NCBI RefSeq assembly: GCF_000003855.2
Contig: NW_003101681.1
Location: forward strand, 6,499,900 to 6,563,899
DNA length: 64,000 bases
Direction: 5' to 3'
Source of the DNA: Blastomyces gilchristii SLH14081
Lineage: Eukaryota; Ascomycota; Eurotiomycetes; Onygenales; Ajellomycetaceae
Of the stretch, positions 36,900 to 47,923 are shown piece after piece; positions within the stretch are counted from its first letter, which is position 1, and the number at the start of each line of letters is the position of its first letter. The notes below the pieces were generated by a model. It saw only the letters and a program-made list of their open reading frames with translations. It made no database searches and was not told where the DNA came from. The position numbers and the translations under genes were made by a program.

Positions 36900-39800
36900 T
36901 AAGATTGTATTCTTTGTATTATTATATATGAATTCAGTGATCAGAAGATGTTTGAGTCAATCATTCTGATAATATGAATAGAATACTTAAAGATGCTGTT
37001 CTAGTGTCTGATTCTGATATTCAGTCTGATCATTGATCTGCAGATGAAATGTGATACTGAGAAGATATCTTATTATAAGATAATAGTAAAAAGCTAATCA
37101 GTATTTGCTAATGAAGAGAGATTCTTGATCTGTTATCAATGATTTCAGAGCACTGTGATTATAAATGATAATATCTAAAAATAGATCAGTCAATTCAGAG
37201 GCTTTAATCTTTTTATGAGTAGAAATATATCTGATCATCTTTATAAAGTGATCAATAATGACTAAAATTAAGTTATATTCTTTGACTCTTGTTGACTTCA
37301 GCAGGTCAACTATGAAATTCATCAATAGATTCTGTTATAAGCTCTTTGAAATAGACAGTAATATTAACTCACTGTATTACTTATACTGCAGAATCTTTAT
37401 TCTTTAACAGATATTATAAGTTTCAATATACTCTTTAACATCTGTCTGAAGTTTGTCTTAAGTATATTTATATTTTAGAAGCTTCTCAGTCTTCTCTAAT
37501 CTGAAGTGTTCTGTATGAGAATTATTATAATGAATTCTCAATAACTTCTGACACACTGCTCTGCTATAAGAGATAAAGACTGAACTATTCAGCAGTAGAA
37601 GTTCATATTCTTCTAGTTATCAGTGACTTGATTTCTTAGCAGTACTATCTCACTTAGAGTCTGTCTCTTTCAAGTTCAAACTGAATTCTTTCTTCTTCAA
37701 CTTTTGAATTCAAGCTGCAGTAGAGATGTTCTTCTTCTGTAATTTATCAATGAATTTCAAAAGTAGTCAGATTAAAAGATTGTAGACTGTTTCATTCTTT
37801 ATCAATTCAATAATTATAAGATATGACATAAGAAGCTCATGATCTTCAGTATCAGTTCTCTGCAGAGACTCAGATTCTCTTTCATCTTCTATACTGAGTC
37901 ATGCAGCTGCCTCTTCAGTGCTGTTTCTGAGCTTTAGAGAACCTTAATTCTCTGCAGCCAGCTTCTTCTGCAGTAATGACAGAGATTCTTTTATAGAATT
38001 CTTCTTCACATTAATAATATTATAATTAAGCTGTCTAGACAGTGTGTCAGTGAGATTAAGCTGATCTGAACAGTATTGAATATAGAAATTATACTCTGAA
38101 AGCAGCTTCACTTATCTGACTTAATATTCTATCAAGCTCTTTATTGTTAAGAAGTAACACAGATTTGTATAATTAGTGAGAACTTACACTGAGTACTTAC
38201 TATTCTGAAGATAATGTTATCAGATCTTAAAGAATTTAATAATTACTAACATCTTCTGATTATGAGTATCATATCTTCTCTGCATGAGTGATAACTTCTT
38301 GAAGAAGAAGATCACTGATCTTCATTCACAGTGTCTTATAAACTCTGTGAAAAAGTCTTCTCTTATAGACAATTCATTACCTGTTTCTTCAGAGATGATT
38401 ATTCTCTGATTCTTTCAATATTGAAAGGCCTTTAATGTCAACTGTGAAAAGATTTCATAGATCTCATTTCTGAATACATCAGTCTCACACTGACTGAGTA
38501 AGTCAGAGTTAAAATGATTCAGTATTATAACATCTGTGAAAGCTTGTTTTAATTCTGTAAACATCTACACAGTGTCTTGAATGAGAGTAAACAATCTCAT
38601 TTTCCTGTCTTTCACACTTCTCTTCAACAGATCTGTAAGAGAGACAGTAATCTGTGAATATGCATAGATAAATCATCTGTAGAAATTCATAAATTCTAGA
38701 AACACCTGTATCTCGCGGTACATCCGCGGCACTGGTCAGTTCTCAATGACAGAGACTCAGCTCCTGTTCATTGAAATGCTATTCATCTCAATAATATAAT
38801 CTAAGAAATCAATCTTCTATATATAGAATGAGTATTTTTCAGTATTTGTATAGAGTTGATACTGTCTCAAGTGACTTAACACTTCTTAAACATGAGTATC
38901 ATATTCTTTCTCTGATTTCAAGAAGATTAAAATGTCATTCAGATATACTATACAGAAGATGTTAACAAGGCCTCACAGCATCTCATTTATATAGATCTGA
39001 AAGATGACTGAAGCATTATAAAGATCAAAAGATAAAACAAGATATTTAAAATTGCTGTACTTAGTATAAAAAGCTATTTTTCAAACATCATCTTTATTAA
39101 CTCTGATTCTATGATAGACATCTTATATATCAATCTTTGAGAATATCTTTGCTTCAGATAATTGATTGATCATCTCATTAATTAACAGTAATAAATAGTG
39201 ATTCTTAACTGTCATCTTATTAAGGCCTCTGTAGTCTATACATAGACATAGTCTATCATTCTTCTTGAGTATAAAGAGTATAGATGTCTCTGCTGAACTC
39301 TTTGATAAATATATTCAGTTCTTTGATTATGCTTCTTCAAGATATTTGCACAGAACATTCAACTTCTTTACAGACAAGTTATAAAGAGACCTGTACAGTA
39401 CTGTTACATCATCTTCAAGATAAATCTTATATCACATCTTAGTGTCAGAAAACTTTGCTGCTTCTCTTTTTAAAAAGACATTCTTAAAATCTGTAAAGAG
39501 ACATCATGTATATTCATCTTTAATAACAGATACTGCTGCTAATCTTGCAGTGAGAATGATGACTTCTTCACCTATTCTCAAGTCTCAATCATCTACTACA
39601 CAGTATATTGACTCAATCTTTTTCTCAAGATTCTTTCAATGAAACTCTTCAGATTTCTCTATCACTGTCTCTTCATTAGTAAGATAGTATCATCACATCT
39701 GAGTGACTCAGTCAATGAGAGAATTGTTTTCTCTCAATTACAGAAGATTTAGAATGATATTCTTATCTATAATATTGACTGTGTGAAGAAGCAGACTGCT

Positions 39801-40960
39801 CTTCTTAAAGATTTCTTCTGAGTCTGTGATCACACACTTTGCTTGAATTATGCTAAAACAGTGACATTTCATTTCATCAGTAAATTTCATATAATCTGAC
39901 AGATCTATCTTCTTTCAACTCTTCATTAAAGAAAAGAAATAGAATATGAAGTTAGTATTCACTTCAGAGTTAAATAGATATCTCACTGATATCTTCTTAT
40001 TCAGAGTATGTATTATGATTGTAACATGAACTCAGAGATATGAGAATTATTAATTCTTTTCTTTCTCTTCTTTATCTTCCGCGGATACATTTGTCAGAAG
40101 AGAAGTCAACTTTGAGAAGATATCTTCTCAGTTTCTTCTCTTCTTCAGCTTCTTACAATCACTGACATAGTGATCATCAGCTTCACAGTTGAAACAGAGA
40201 TTCTTATCAAATCTTTTTTAACATTTCTTCACAGTGAGTGAAGAATCAGAATACTTGAAATTCTTCTTTACTTTCTTCACACTGAAGCTGTCATAGTGCT
40301 GTTTAGATTCTGTTATTGATTACTTAGAAGAGATCTTGTTGATCTTTTTCTTAAAGAATTGATTATTCAAATAGATCTGAGAAGCCAGGTTGATAAGCTC
40401 AGTATGATTGATTAATGAACTCTGATATTATGATATCATTGTCTGCACCTTGTGAGTCAGCTTTGTGAGATAAAGCTGTGTTTTTAATTGATTCAAATCA
40501 TCAGTTAATTTCTCTTAATATTCTTTGAATCTTGCATTGAAATCAGAAGGATTTTCATCATCTTATTAATATAATGAGTTAAACTGCTGTGCTGCTGTGA
40601 AGCTGCAGTTGCAGTGATCTTTGATTTAATTCAGTAGAAAGTTCTTGAATTCTTCTCAAGTTATAACAGTATTGATACACTCAAGCTCTCTCTTCTTAAT
40701 AACTTAAGTAATTGCAGAGATGCCTTCAAGAAGATTGATGATATATATTACTCATATCTCATAAGTATTATACTGGCTCAGATTAAGGCAGAATTTCTGT
40801 TCAAGAGTATGAATAAAGCTGTGGAATTCAGACAAGATGTTTCTCTTGTATCTTAGTGAATCTTCAATCTTAATCTCTCTATCTTCATGATAGATGTAGG
40901 TGTGTAGAGGCTGCAGCAGTGACAGAGTGATTGAAGAGCTCATGTCAAAATACACAGCAG
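36900..40960 (-). pseudogene. Element E gag-pol remnant
   Basis: Minus strand in order: gag 40955-40752 (SSITLSLLQPL, REIKIEDSLRYKRNIL), an intact CCHC knuckle at 40155-40196 (C-F-N-C-E-A-D-D-H-Y-V-S-D-C), RT at about 38930-39290 (CIDYRGLNKMTVKN, then YLND at 38934-38945), RNase H 38.0-38.6 kb, and integrase core 37325-37098 (MNFIVDLLKST, ILVIIDHFIKM, SLITDQESLF). It is similar to element T but reads in the opposite direction. Stops are scattered. Confidence 0.85.
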
Positions 40961-41132
40961 ATTCAGGAATCTTGGATTCCTGTCAGAGTAGAGATGTATA
41001 CACTCTAGAAAATGATGTAGTGTTTCCTTCAGAGAGTGAGGTCAGGTTGATCTCAGCATGAGTGTATGAGGTCATATCAGTCTGTTAGAGCTTAACTGAT
41101 TCAAACTTATAATCAGATTGAGTGATTCAAAT

Positions 41133-41664
41133 TGTAACATAACAGAATTGAAGCAATAGCTAGTCAGTGATGATATGTAGAGATAGTTGTTTGAGAAGCT
41201 GTATGAGTGAGCTTGACTATCTTGCTTAAATAGTGAGCTTGTATGCTACAGAGTTATTGTGAGAATATCACAGATATGATACTTAGTATACTAAGAAGAT
41301 TGTATAAGACATGCAGTAACTCTTGTGTATATTTCAGTAGAAGTTAAACAAATTACTAACTTCTTTCATGAGAAGCCAGCATCTAGCTATTCTATATAGA
41401 TAATGAGTGAATACCTTCTCTTATTTCATAAGTGAGAATAGCTGGAGTGATACCTCAGCAGTGTCTCACTGCCAAGGAAAAGTAATCTGCTGATCTTGTA
41501 TAGAAGTGGGGTTCTCATATTCATCAATCGGATCTTTCTATGATATATCCGAATGATGTCATAGAGCAGTTGGAAACCGGTTCAGACGGGATGGAATCAT
41601 CCGCATGGAAGCGATGAGCCGTGTGGAACCGCAGCGGGGCCTTGGCGCGGCCAGGGGCGTGACA
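41133..41664 (-). repeat. Element E 5' LTR
   Basis: 532 bp, TGTAAC to GTGACA. The outer right about 110 bases are GC-rich and keep CpG (ACCGGTTCAGACGGGATGG, CCTTGGCGCGGCCAGGGGCG), an abrupt contrast with the AT-rich surroundings. Confidence 0.92.
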
Positions 41665-43436
41665 CAGTCATAGAGAAATCTGAAGAGTTTCATTAAAAGA
41701 ATCTTGAGAAAAAGATAGAGTTGATATACTATATAGCAGATAACTGAGACTTGAGAATAGATGAAGAAGTTATCACTCTTGCTGCAAGATTAGCAGCAGT
41801 ATTAATCATTAAAGATGAATATATATAATATTTCTTTACAGATTATAAGAATGTCTTTTCAGAAAGAGAAGCAGTGAAGTTTTCTGATATCAAGATATAA
41901 TATAAGATTCATCTTGAAGATGATGTAACAGTGCTGTACAGATCTCTTTATAACTTATCTGTAAAGAAATTGAATATTCTGTACAAATATCTTGAGAAAG
42001 TATAATCAAAGAACTGAATATACTTATCAAAGAGTTTAGCAGAGATGTCTATACTCTTTATACTTAAGAAGAATAATAGACTACATCTATGTATAGACTA
42101 CAGAGACCTTAATAAGATGACAGTTAAAAATTACTATTCATTATTATTAATTAATGAGATAATCAATCAATTATCTGCAGCAAAGATTTTCTTAAAGATT
42201 GATATACAGAATATCTATCATAGAATCAGAGTTAATAAAGACAACATTTGAAAAATAATTTTTTATACTAAGTACAGCAATTTTAAATATCTTGTTTTAT
42301 CTTTAATCTTTATAACACTTCAGTCATCTTTCAGATCTATATAAATAAGACACTGCAGAGTCTTGTTAACATCTTCTACATAGTATATCTGAATGACATT
42401 CTAATCTTCTTGAAAATGAAGAAAGAACATGATACTCATGTTCAAGAAGTGTTAAGTTACTTAAGACAGTATCAACTCTATATAAACACTGAAAAATGCT
42501 TGTTCTACATGTAAAAGATTGATTTCTTAGATTATATTATTAAGATGAAAGACATTTCAATGAACAGAAGTCAGATCTCTACTATTAAGAACTGACTAAT
42601 ACTGTGAATATACTGTGAGATGCAGATGTTTCTAGAATTTGTGAACTTCTACAGATGATTCATCTATACATAGTCACAGATTACTGTCTCTCTTACAGAT
42701 CTATTAAAGAAAAGTGTGAAAGACAGAAAAATAAGACTGTTTATTCTCATTCAAGATACTGTGCAGATATTTATAGAATTGAAACAGACTTTTACAGATA
42801 TTACAATACTGAATCACTTTAACTCTGACTTACTCAGTCAGTGTGAGACTGATACATCTGAGAATGAGATCTGTGAAATCTTTTCACAGTTGATACTGAA
42901 GATCTTTTAATATTGAAAGAATCAGAGAATAATCATCTCTGAGAATATAGATAATGAAATATCTGTAAGAGAAGACTTTTTCATAGAGTCTATAAGACAC
43001 TGTGAATAAAGATCAGTGATTTTCTTCTTTAAGAAGTTATTACTTATACAGAGAAGATATAATACTTATAATTAAGAGATATTAGTAATTATTGAATTCT
43101 TTAAGATCTAACAATATTATCTTTAGAGTAGTAAGTTCTCAGTGTAAGTTCTCACTAATTATACAAATCTGTGTTACTTCTTAAAAACAAAGAGCTTGAC
43201 AGAACATCAAGTCAGATGAGTAAAGCTGCTTTCAGAGTATGATTTCTATATCTGATTCTGTTCAGATTAACTTAATCTCACTAATATACTATTTAAATAA
43301 TCTGATTATAATATCATTAATGTGAAGAAGAATTCTATAAAAAAATCTCTGCTATTACTGCAGAAGAAGCTAACTGCAGAGAATTAGAATTCTCTAAAGC
43401 TTGAGAACAGTACTGATAAGACAGCTGTATAACTGA
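41665..43436 (+). pseudogene. Pol region of element T
   Basis: Continues T after element E. Plus-strand RT is open at 42045-42251 (FILKKNNRLHLCIDYRDLNKMTVKN), with YLND at 42386-42397 and a connection domain near 42640-42910 (FIELKQTF, ILNHFNSDLL). Collinear with minus-strand 39.3-37.9 kb of element E. Similarity to E stops at about 43436 and sequence of family F follows, so the 3' part of T with integrase and LTR is missing. Confidence 0.8.
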
Positions 43437-44374
43437 GATACTGTTTTAACAGATATAAGTCTGTTCTTTCTTATATATAATTATTACATGAAGATATTAA
43501 ATTTTTTAGAAATTATACAGTTCACACTGAACTCTCACAGCTTAATTCAGATTATAGATAATATAGTAATAAAGCTCTAAGACATCTGTGACTAGACTGA
43601 CCGCTGAGATCATGAATTTCATATTTGATCTCATTTGATCTGATCTTATACATTTCTTAGCATGAATTCCACTGAGACTAATTATTAAAAAAACATGCAA
43701 AGTGACTATATATCAGATCTTAAAATGAGATCATGACTTAGAAAAAATAAGAAAGTAATCTTATTTAATCTCATTTAGTTTCATTCTTAATATAAAGTTA
43801 CTATTTTTAGATATTTTAAGTTTTTTTTTAGACTATTTTTAATTTTTTAAAAAGTAACACTTTTTGATAACACTCAAATAAGATTTAAAGTCATTTAAAG
43901 CAATAAAAATAATTTAAATTGAGAAGTAAAAATCATGATCTTATTTGACAAATGTGATAAGAGTAGACAGTAAGTTTCACTGAGACAGTATAAGACTACT
44001 ATTTAATGTTAAAACAGTGTAATGAGATCAGTTGAATTGATAATGAAATTATCAAATATTCTGATCATGATCTCAGACACGGTTATATAGTCAGTCTATC
44101 TATGACTGAGCAGAAGTCTTTATAATAAGTATTAAATAAAATTAAAAGAATTAAGTTAATGTCTGATAAGATCTCACTGAGTAATATAAGATAGAAGATT
44201 TTATATAATTGAATCTTAAAAATATATAGACTATATACCTCTCTTATATACTAAACTATTATTATATTAAATTCAAAGTAATAGAAGTTCTAGACAGTTA
44301 TAACTACTATCTTAACATTCTGTTCAAGATTTATAATATCTTTTATATAAGCTTACAAGTTACTCTACTATACT
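43437..44374 (+). mobile_element. Family-F 3' fragment with MITE insertion
   Basis: Collinear with the reverse complement of 1586-1990 (for example AGTTCTAGACAGTTATAAC and TTCACACTGAACTCTCACAG), split by the MITE at 43593-44098. Like the F copy at 1586, this copy ends against a TAGACTGA terminus. Confidence 0.65.
43593..44098 (+). mobile_element. MITE copy 2
   Basis: 506 bases, TAGACTGACCG to AGTCAGTCTA with TA at the ends, aligned along its length with 2296-2800. It is far more mutated, with most CpG lost. Confidence 0.85.
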
Positions 44375-45026
44375 TAGACTGATCATGTGATTATTATTAT
44401 TATTATTATTATTATTCTTTTATTATGCTTATATACAAGCAGAGCTTATGATGAGTTCTTACATGATGTTAAATACAGATTAAGTATTAGTTATACAGGT
44501 GAAAATACAGGTGTTGAGACTAGACTGACTGTGTCATCATGTCTGAGACCAGAACCAGATTTTTTGATAGTTTTATTATCAATTTAACTGATCTCATTAC
44601 ACAGTTTTAACATTAGATAGTAGTCTCATACTGTCTCAGTGAGACTTACTGTCTACTCTTATTACATTTTTCAAATGAGATTATGATTTTCACTTCTCAA
44701 TTTAAATTATTTTTATTGCTTTAAATGACTTTAAATCTCATTTGAGTATTATTAAAAAGCATTACTTTTTAAAAAATTAAAAATAGTCTAAAAAAAACCT
44801 TAAAATGTCTAAAAATAGTAACTTTATGTTAAGAATGAAACTAAATGGAACCAAATGAGACCACTTTCTCATTTTTTTCAAGTCATGGTTCCATTTTAAG
44901 ATCTGATATATAGTCACTTTACCTGTTTTTTTGATAGCCAGTCCCAGCGGGATTCACGCCAAGAAATGTATGGGACCAGACCAAATGAGACCAAACATGA
45001 AATTCATGGTCCCAGCGGCCAGTCTA
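44375..45026 (-). mobile_element. MITE copy 3 with a SINE inserted
   Basis: A minus-orientation MITE. Its terminal 16 bases TAGACTGATCATGTGA (44375-44390) are duplicated at 44521-44536 (TAGACTGACTGTGTCA), flanking a 130-bp 5'-truncated SINE. The remainder ends GCGGCCAGTCTA at 45026. This end keeps CpG (CCCAGCGGGATTCACGCC). Confidence 0.8.
44391..44520 (-). mobile_element. 5'-truncated SINE copy 2
   Basis: Starts with a TTA repeat (the reversed (AAT)n tail) and matches the 3' part of the SINE at 45582-45953 in reverse orientation (GCAGAGCTTATGATGAG, TGATGTTAAATACAG). It is flanked by an imperfect 16-bp target duplication from the MITE terminus. Confidence 0.75.
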
Positions 45027-45529
45027 ATGAGACTACTATCTAATATTAGAACTGTGTAATGAGATCTGTCAAATTAGTAATAGAACTATTAAAAATTCTG
45101 GTTCTGATCTCAGACACAGTCACACAGTCAGTCTAGTCTCAGTAAGACTTACTATCTACTTTTATTACATTTTTTAAATGAGATTATAATTTTTACTGCT
45201 TAATTTAAATTATTTTTATTACTTTAAATAACTTTAAATCTTATTTAAGTATTATCAAAAAGTATTACTTTTTAAAAAAATTAAAAATAGCCTAAAAAAA
45301 CCTTAAAATGTCTAAAAATAGTAACTTTATACTAAGAATGAAACTAAATGAGATTAAATGAGATCACTTTCTTATTTTTTCTAAGTTATGATCTCATTTT
45401 GAGATCTGATATATAGTTACTTTACATGTTTTTTTAATAATTAGTCTCAGTAGAATTCATATCAAGAAATGTATAAGATCAGATCAAATGAAATTAAATG
45501 TAAAATTCATAATCTCAGTGATCAGTCTA
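45027..45529 (-). mobile_element. MITE copy 4 with one end inverted
   Basis: 503 bases in all, the usual MITE length, but the first 109 (45027-45135) read as the plus-orientation right end (ACTACTATCTAATATTAGAAC to CAGTCAGTCTA), while 45136-45529 read in minus orientation and end ATCAGTCTA. A terminal segment appears inverted in place, putting a TIR inside the element. Confidence 0.65.
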
Positions 45530-45581
45530 ACTATACTATTACTAATTCATTCTCTTCTTAACTGACTTTCAACTGATAACT

Positions 45582-45953
45582 TCTCTGATGGCTGAATGAT
45601 TAATACAGTCACTCAGTAGCATCTTGACATGGGAAATCAAGGCATGTAAGTTCAAAACCTGCAGAGAATACATTAAATCTGAAATCTAAGCATCTCAGAT
45701 TTCTAATAAATACAGAGATGTACAAATCACTTCAATAAATCACTCGATGTTTCTGAGCTTAGAAGTTATTATTGCATGTATCTAATTATCACTTCTTTAT
45801 ATATCTTATGTTCTTATTATCTTGATGTGATCTCATCACCTGTATTTCCTTCTATATAATCAACACTTAACCTGTATTTAACATCATGCAAGGACTCATT
45901 ATAAGCTCCGCTTGCATATAAGTCTAATGAAAGAAGAAGAATAATAATAATAA
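45582..45953 (+). mobile_element. tRNA-derived SINE, full length
   Basis: 372 bases. The head resembles a Ser/Leu-type tRNA: A-box-like TGGCTGAATGATTA (45589-45602) and B-box-like AGTTCAAAACC (45649-45659), consistent with an internal RNA polymerase III promoter. The tail is GAAGAAGAATAATAATAATAAT. The flanking 13-bp duplication TCAACTGATAACT / TCAACTGACAACT (45569-45581, 45954-45966) differs at one C/T site. Two truncated relatives lie at 44391-44520 and 47036-47100. Confidence 0.8.
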
Positions 45954-45966
45954 TCAACTGACAACT

Positions 45967-46192
45967 GTCAGAGATTATAGAAGAAGATAATAAACTTAAA
46001 TAAGAGATTGAGAATATTTTTAATAAAAGACTCTGCAGCTGTAGCTGATAATATCTTGTGAAATAAGTTAGTTATAATTATCTGATGTAAATCTCAAGCT
46101 TTACACTATCTAAAATAGCAGCTTTTAACTGATAAGAACTAGATGTCTGCAGCTCTATCACTCAAACCTCACTTTTAGAAAGAGAAGACTAA
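45967..46192. other. AT-rich stretch without recognised feature
   Basis: No open frame, repeat match or RNA structure is recognised. Confidence 0.5.
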
Positions 46193-46449
46193 TGTAGTGA
46201 GCTATATCTGATTAATAGATTATTTTATTACACTTCATAGATTCCTGCTGAAAGCTCTGATTCTCAGTCACTGATTCTTAGCTGAGAAACTTACAGAGCT
46301 TCTATTCTCTTATCTCAGAGCTTTATCTTGTACATGTATAAATATTTACTCTTATTACTGATTCTTACATCTTCTCTTCTTTTCCTTCTCTAATGTTTTC
46401 TATTTTTATTATATAAGTTCTATATCTAATTCGGTGTAGACTCATTACA
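46193..46449 (+). repeat. Family-F LTR III (solo-type)
   Basis: TGTAGTGAGC to ATTACA, aligned with the reverse complement of LTR II (shared ATTACACTTCATAGATT and TATAAATATTCACTCT-like stretches). No internal family-F sequence adjoins it, so it is probably a solo LTR. No clear 5-bp duplication is left. Confidence 0.6.
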
Positions 46450-47217
46450 ACAATATTGATGAAAGAGAAAGAAATGTAGGAGAGAGTGAGAATGACTTAC
46501 AAGTTACAGTTATATATTTCTCATAGTAAAGACTTCACAGTTATTATCTAACTGTTACTTTTCTTTATACATAATTTTCTTTGTTTCTATTTTTGATTTC
46601 TTTTTTTTTCTTTTTGCATTCTTTATACATTCTTTGTATACATGATTTTCTTTGTTTCTATTTTCAGATTCTTCAAAATACTGAATTGAAACTGTTTTCT
46701 TTGACATTGTTAGCAGCTCTTGAATATAAGAATTGTTTCTTTCTCTGAATATATTTTCATTTCTTAAGTCTATTGACTTTGTATTGAATACATCTATTCT
46801 ATCTCTCTCCTGATTTTAATTTTGCTTTTCTATTTTTACATAATATCATCTGTCTCTCTTGCTGTAAAAATGTTGACTCTCTTAAATTATCTCTGAGCCA
46901 AGATTCAGAAGTCTGCTACAGAGCTCAGTGTGACAATCTTCTCATGCAGTATCAGAAGCATGAAGAGAATGAAGTAGCAGCTTTTTATAACTGAATGAAG
47001 ATGAATGAAGCATAGCATTTCTTGATCTCTTGTATAACTAACTCTTGGCCTGTATTTAACATCACACAAGGACTCATCATAAGCTCTGCTTGCATATGAG
47101 TATGTTCTTTTTTAAAAAAAGTGCAGATCTGTACAAAAAGAATGAGTACACACCTCCGCACCGAACAGGCCCTATATCTCTTATTTATTATCTATGATAT
47201 GCTATTAGTTCTTCACA
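46450..47217. other. AT-rich stretch, SINE piece, then edge of the repeat block
   Basis: No gene is seen. At about 47036-47100 there is a SINE 3' fragment (CCTGTATTTAACATCACACAAGG, CATAAGCTCTGCTTGCATA). After about 47145 the sequence becomes rich in CpG (CCGCACCGAACAGG), and at about 47,260 base composition changes abruptly to that of the genic part. Confidence 0.6.
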
Positions 47218-47264
47218 ATGTTCATTCTCATCTCACAATGGCTGTTGAACAGGTGTGAAACATC

Positions 47265-47615
47265 ATGGGCGGCGGTGGGCGGTGCGGCGTGGACTCGCCC
47301 TCCAAAGTTACAGGTGGAAAGACAGCCGTTTCTGGCGCCAAAAGTGGTCATTTTCAGCGTCATTTTCACGGGTCCTCATATTCTAATTGTAACCTTTCAA
47401 CTCTATCGGTACATGGAACAACCCAACTCAGAAGAGATCACAGAAAAGAGATGAGACAGACGCCAGGCAAATGCATCCCAGAGGTAAGAGAAACCCCCAC
47501 GGGAGAGTCACAAATAAAAACAAAAGAGAGAGAAAGGGAAAAAACAGAAACAGAAATCACGTCAAGCACATCACGGATATATCATGAAATCCATAAAAAC
47601 ACACACGGAAATTAA
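47265..47615 (+). CDS. Doubtful 116-codon ORF at the isochore edge
   Basis: ATG at 47265. It begins with a glycine-rich MGGGGRCG and continues with low-complexity KTKEREREKTETE. No domain, signal or homology is recognised, and no introns or promoter features support it. It lies downstream of the 3' end of pyrABCN on the other strand. Most likely a chance frame in non-coding DNA. Confidence 0.15.
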   Translation: MGGGGRCGVDSPSKVTGGKTAVSGAKSGHFQRHFHGSSYSNCNLSTLSVHGTTQLRRDHRKEMRQTPGKCIPEVRETPTGESQIKTKEREREKTETEITSSTSRIYHEIHKNTHGN

Positions 47616-47923
47616 AAAGATATACATCATACCACAATCATATATAGCTGAAAAACTACTCCTACTATTTATGTATTAAGTGTCTGCTCTGCATTGCTAA
47701 GGTCGCTTCGCCTTTATAAAAAGAAAGCAAGTGAAAAAAAGAAAATAAATGGAAACAAATGGGAAAAGCAGAAAACTTTTGGGTGCGTTCGCCAACGAAC
47801 AAAAAGGAAAAACTATTCTTGATCGGCTTTTGCTTTTCCCTCGGAGATAAGTCCACGAAGTGTAAACAAATCCGTATAGAAAGTGGGTTAAACCGACCAG
47901 TAACCGGTCACTTGAACCCCCTG

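Larger units (their letters stand above)
28322..41664 (-). mobile_element. Element E, Ty3/gypsy, with element D in its LTR
   Basis: A minus-strand LTR retrotransposon inserted in T, flanked by CAGTC at 28317-28321 and 41665-41669. The right (5') LTR is 41133-41664, 532 bp. The left (3') LTR is 28322-28790 plus 34346-34408, also 532 bp once element D and its 5-bp duplication are removed. Without D the element is 7,788 bp. It is related to T (same gag and pol), but in the opposite orientation. The minus strand next to the 3' LTR has AAAGAGAAGGGCAT as a likely polypurine tract. Confidence 0.93.

Noticed and set aside
45582..45665. A genuine tRNA-Ser/Leu gene
   Set aside because: Boxes are degenerate, acceptor pairing is absent, and the unit continues into a repeated 3' part with an (AAT)n tail, so it is a SINE head.
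1..47200. Centromere or pericentromere
   Set aside because: AT-rich nested retrotransposons fit, but the same structure occurs as dispersed repeat islands in Onygenales; nothing here is diagnostic.
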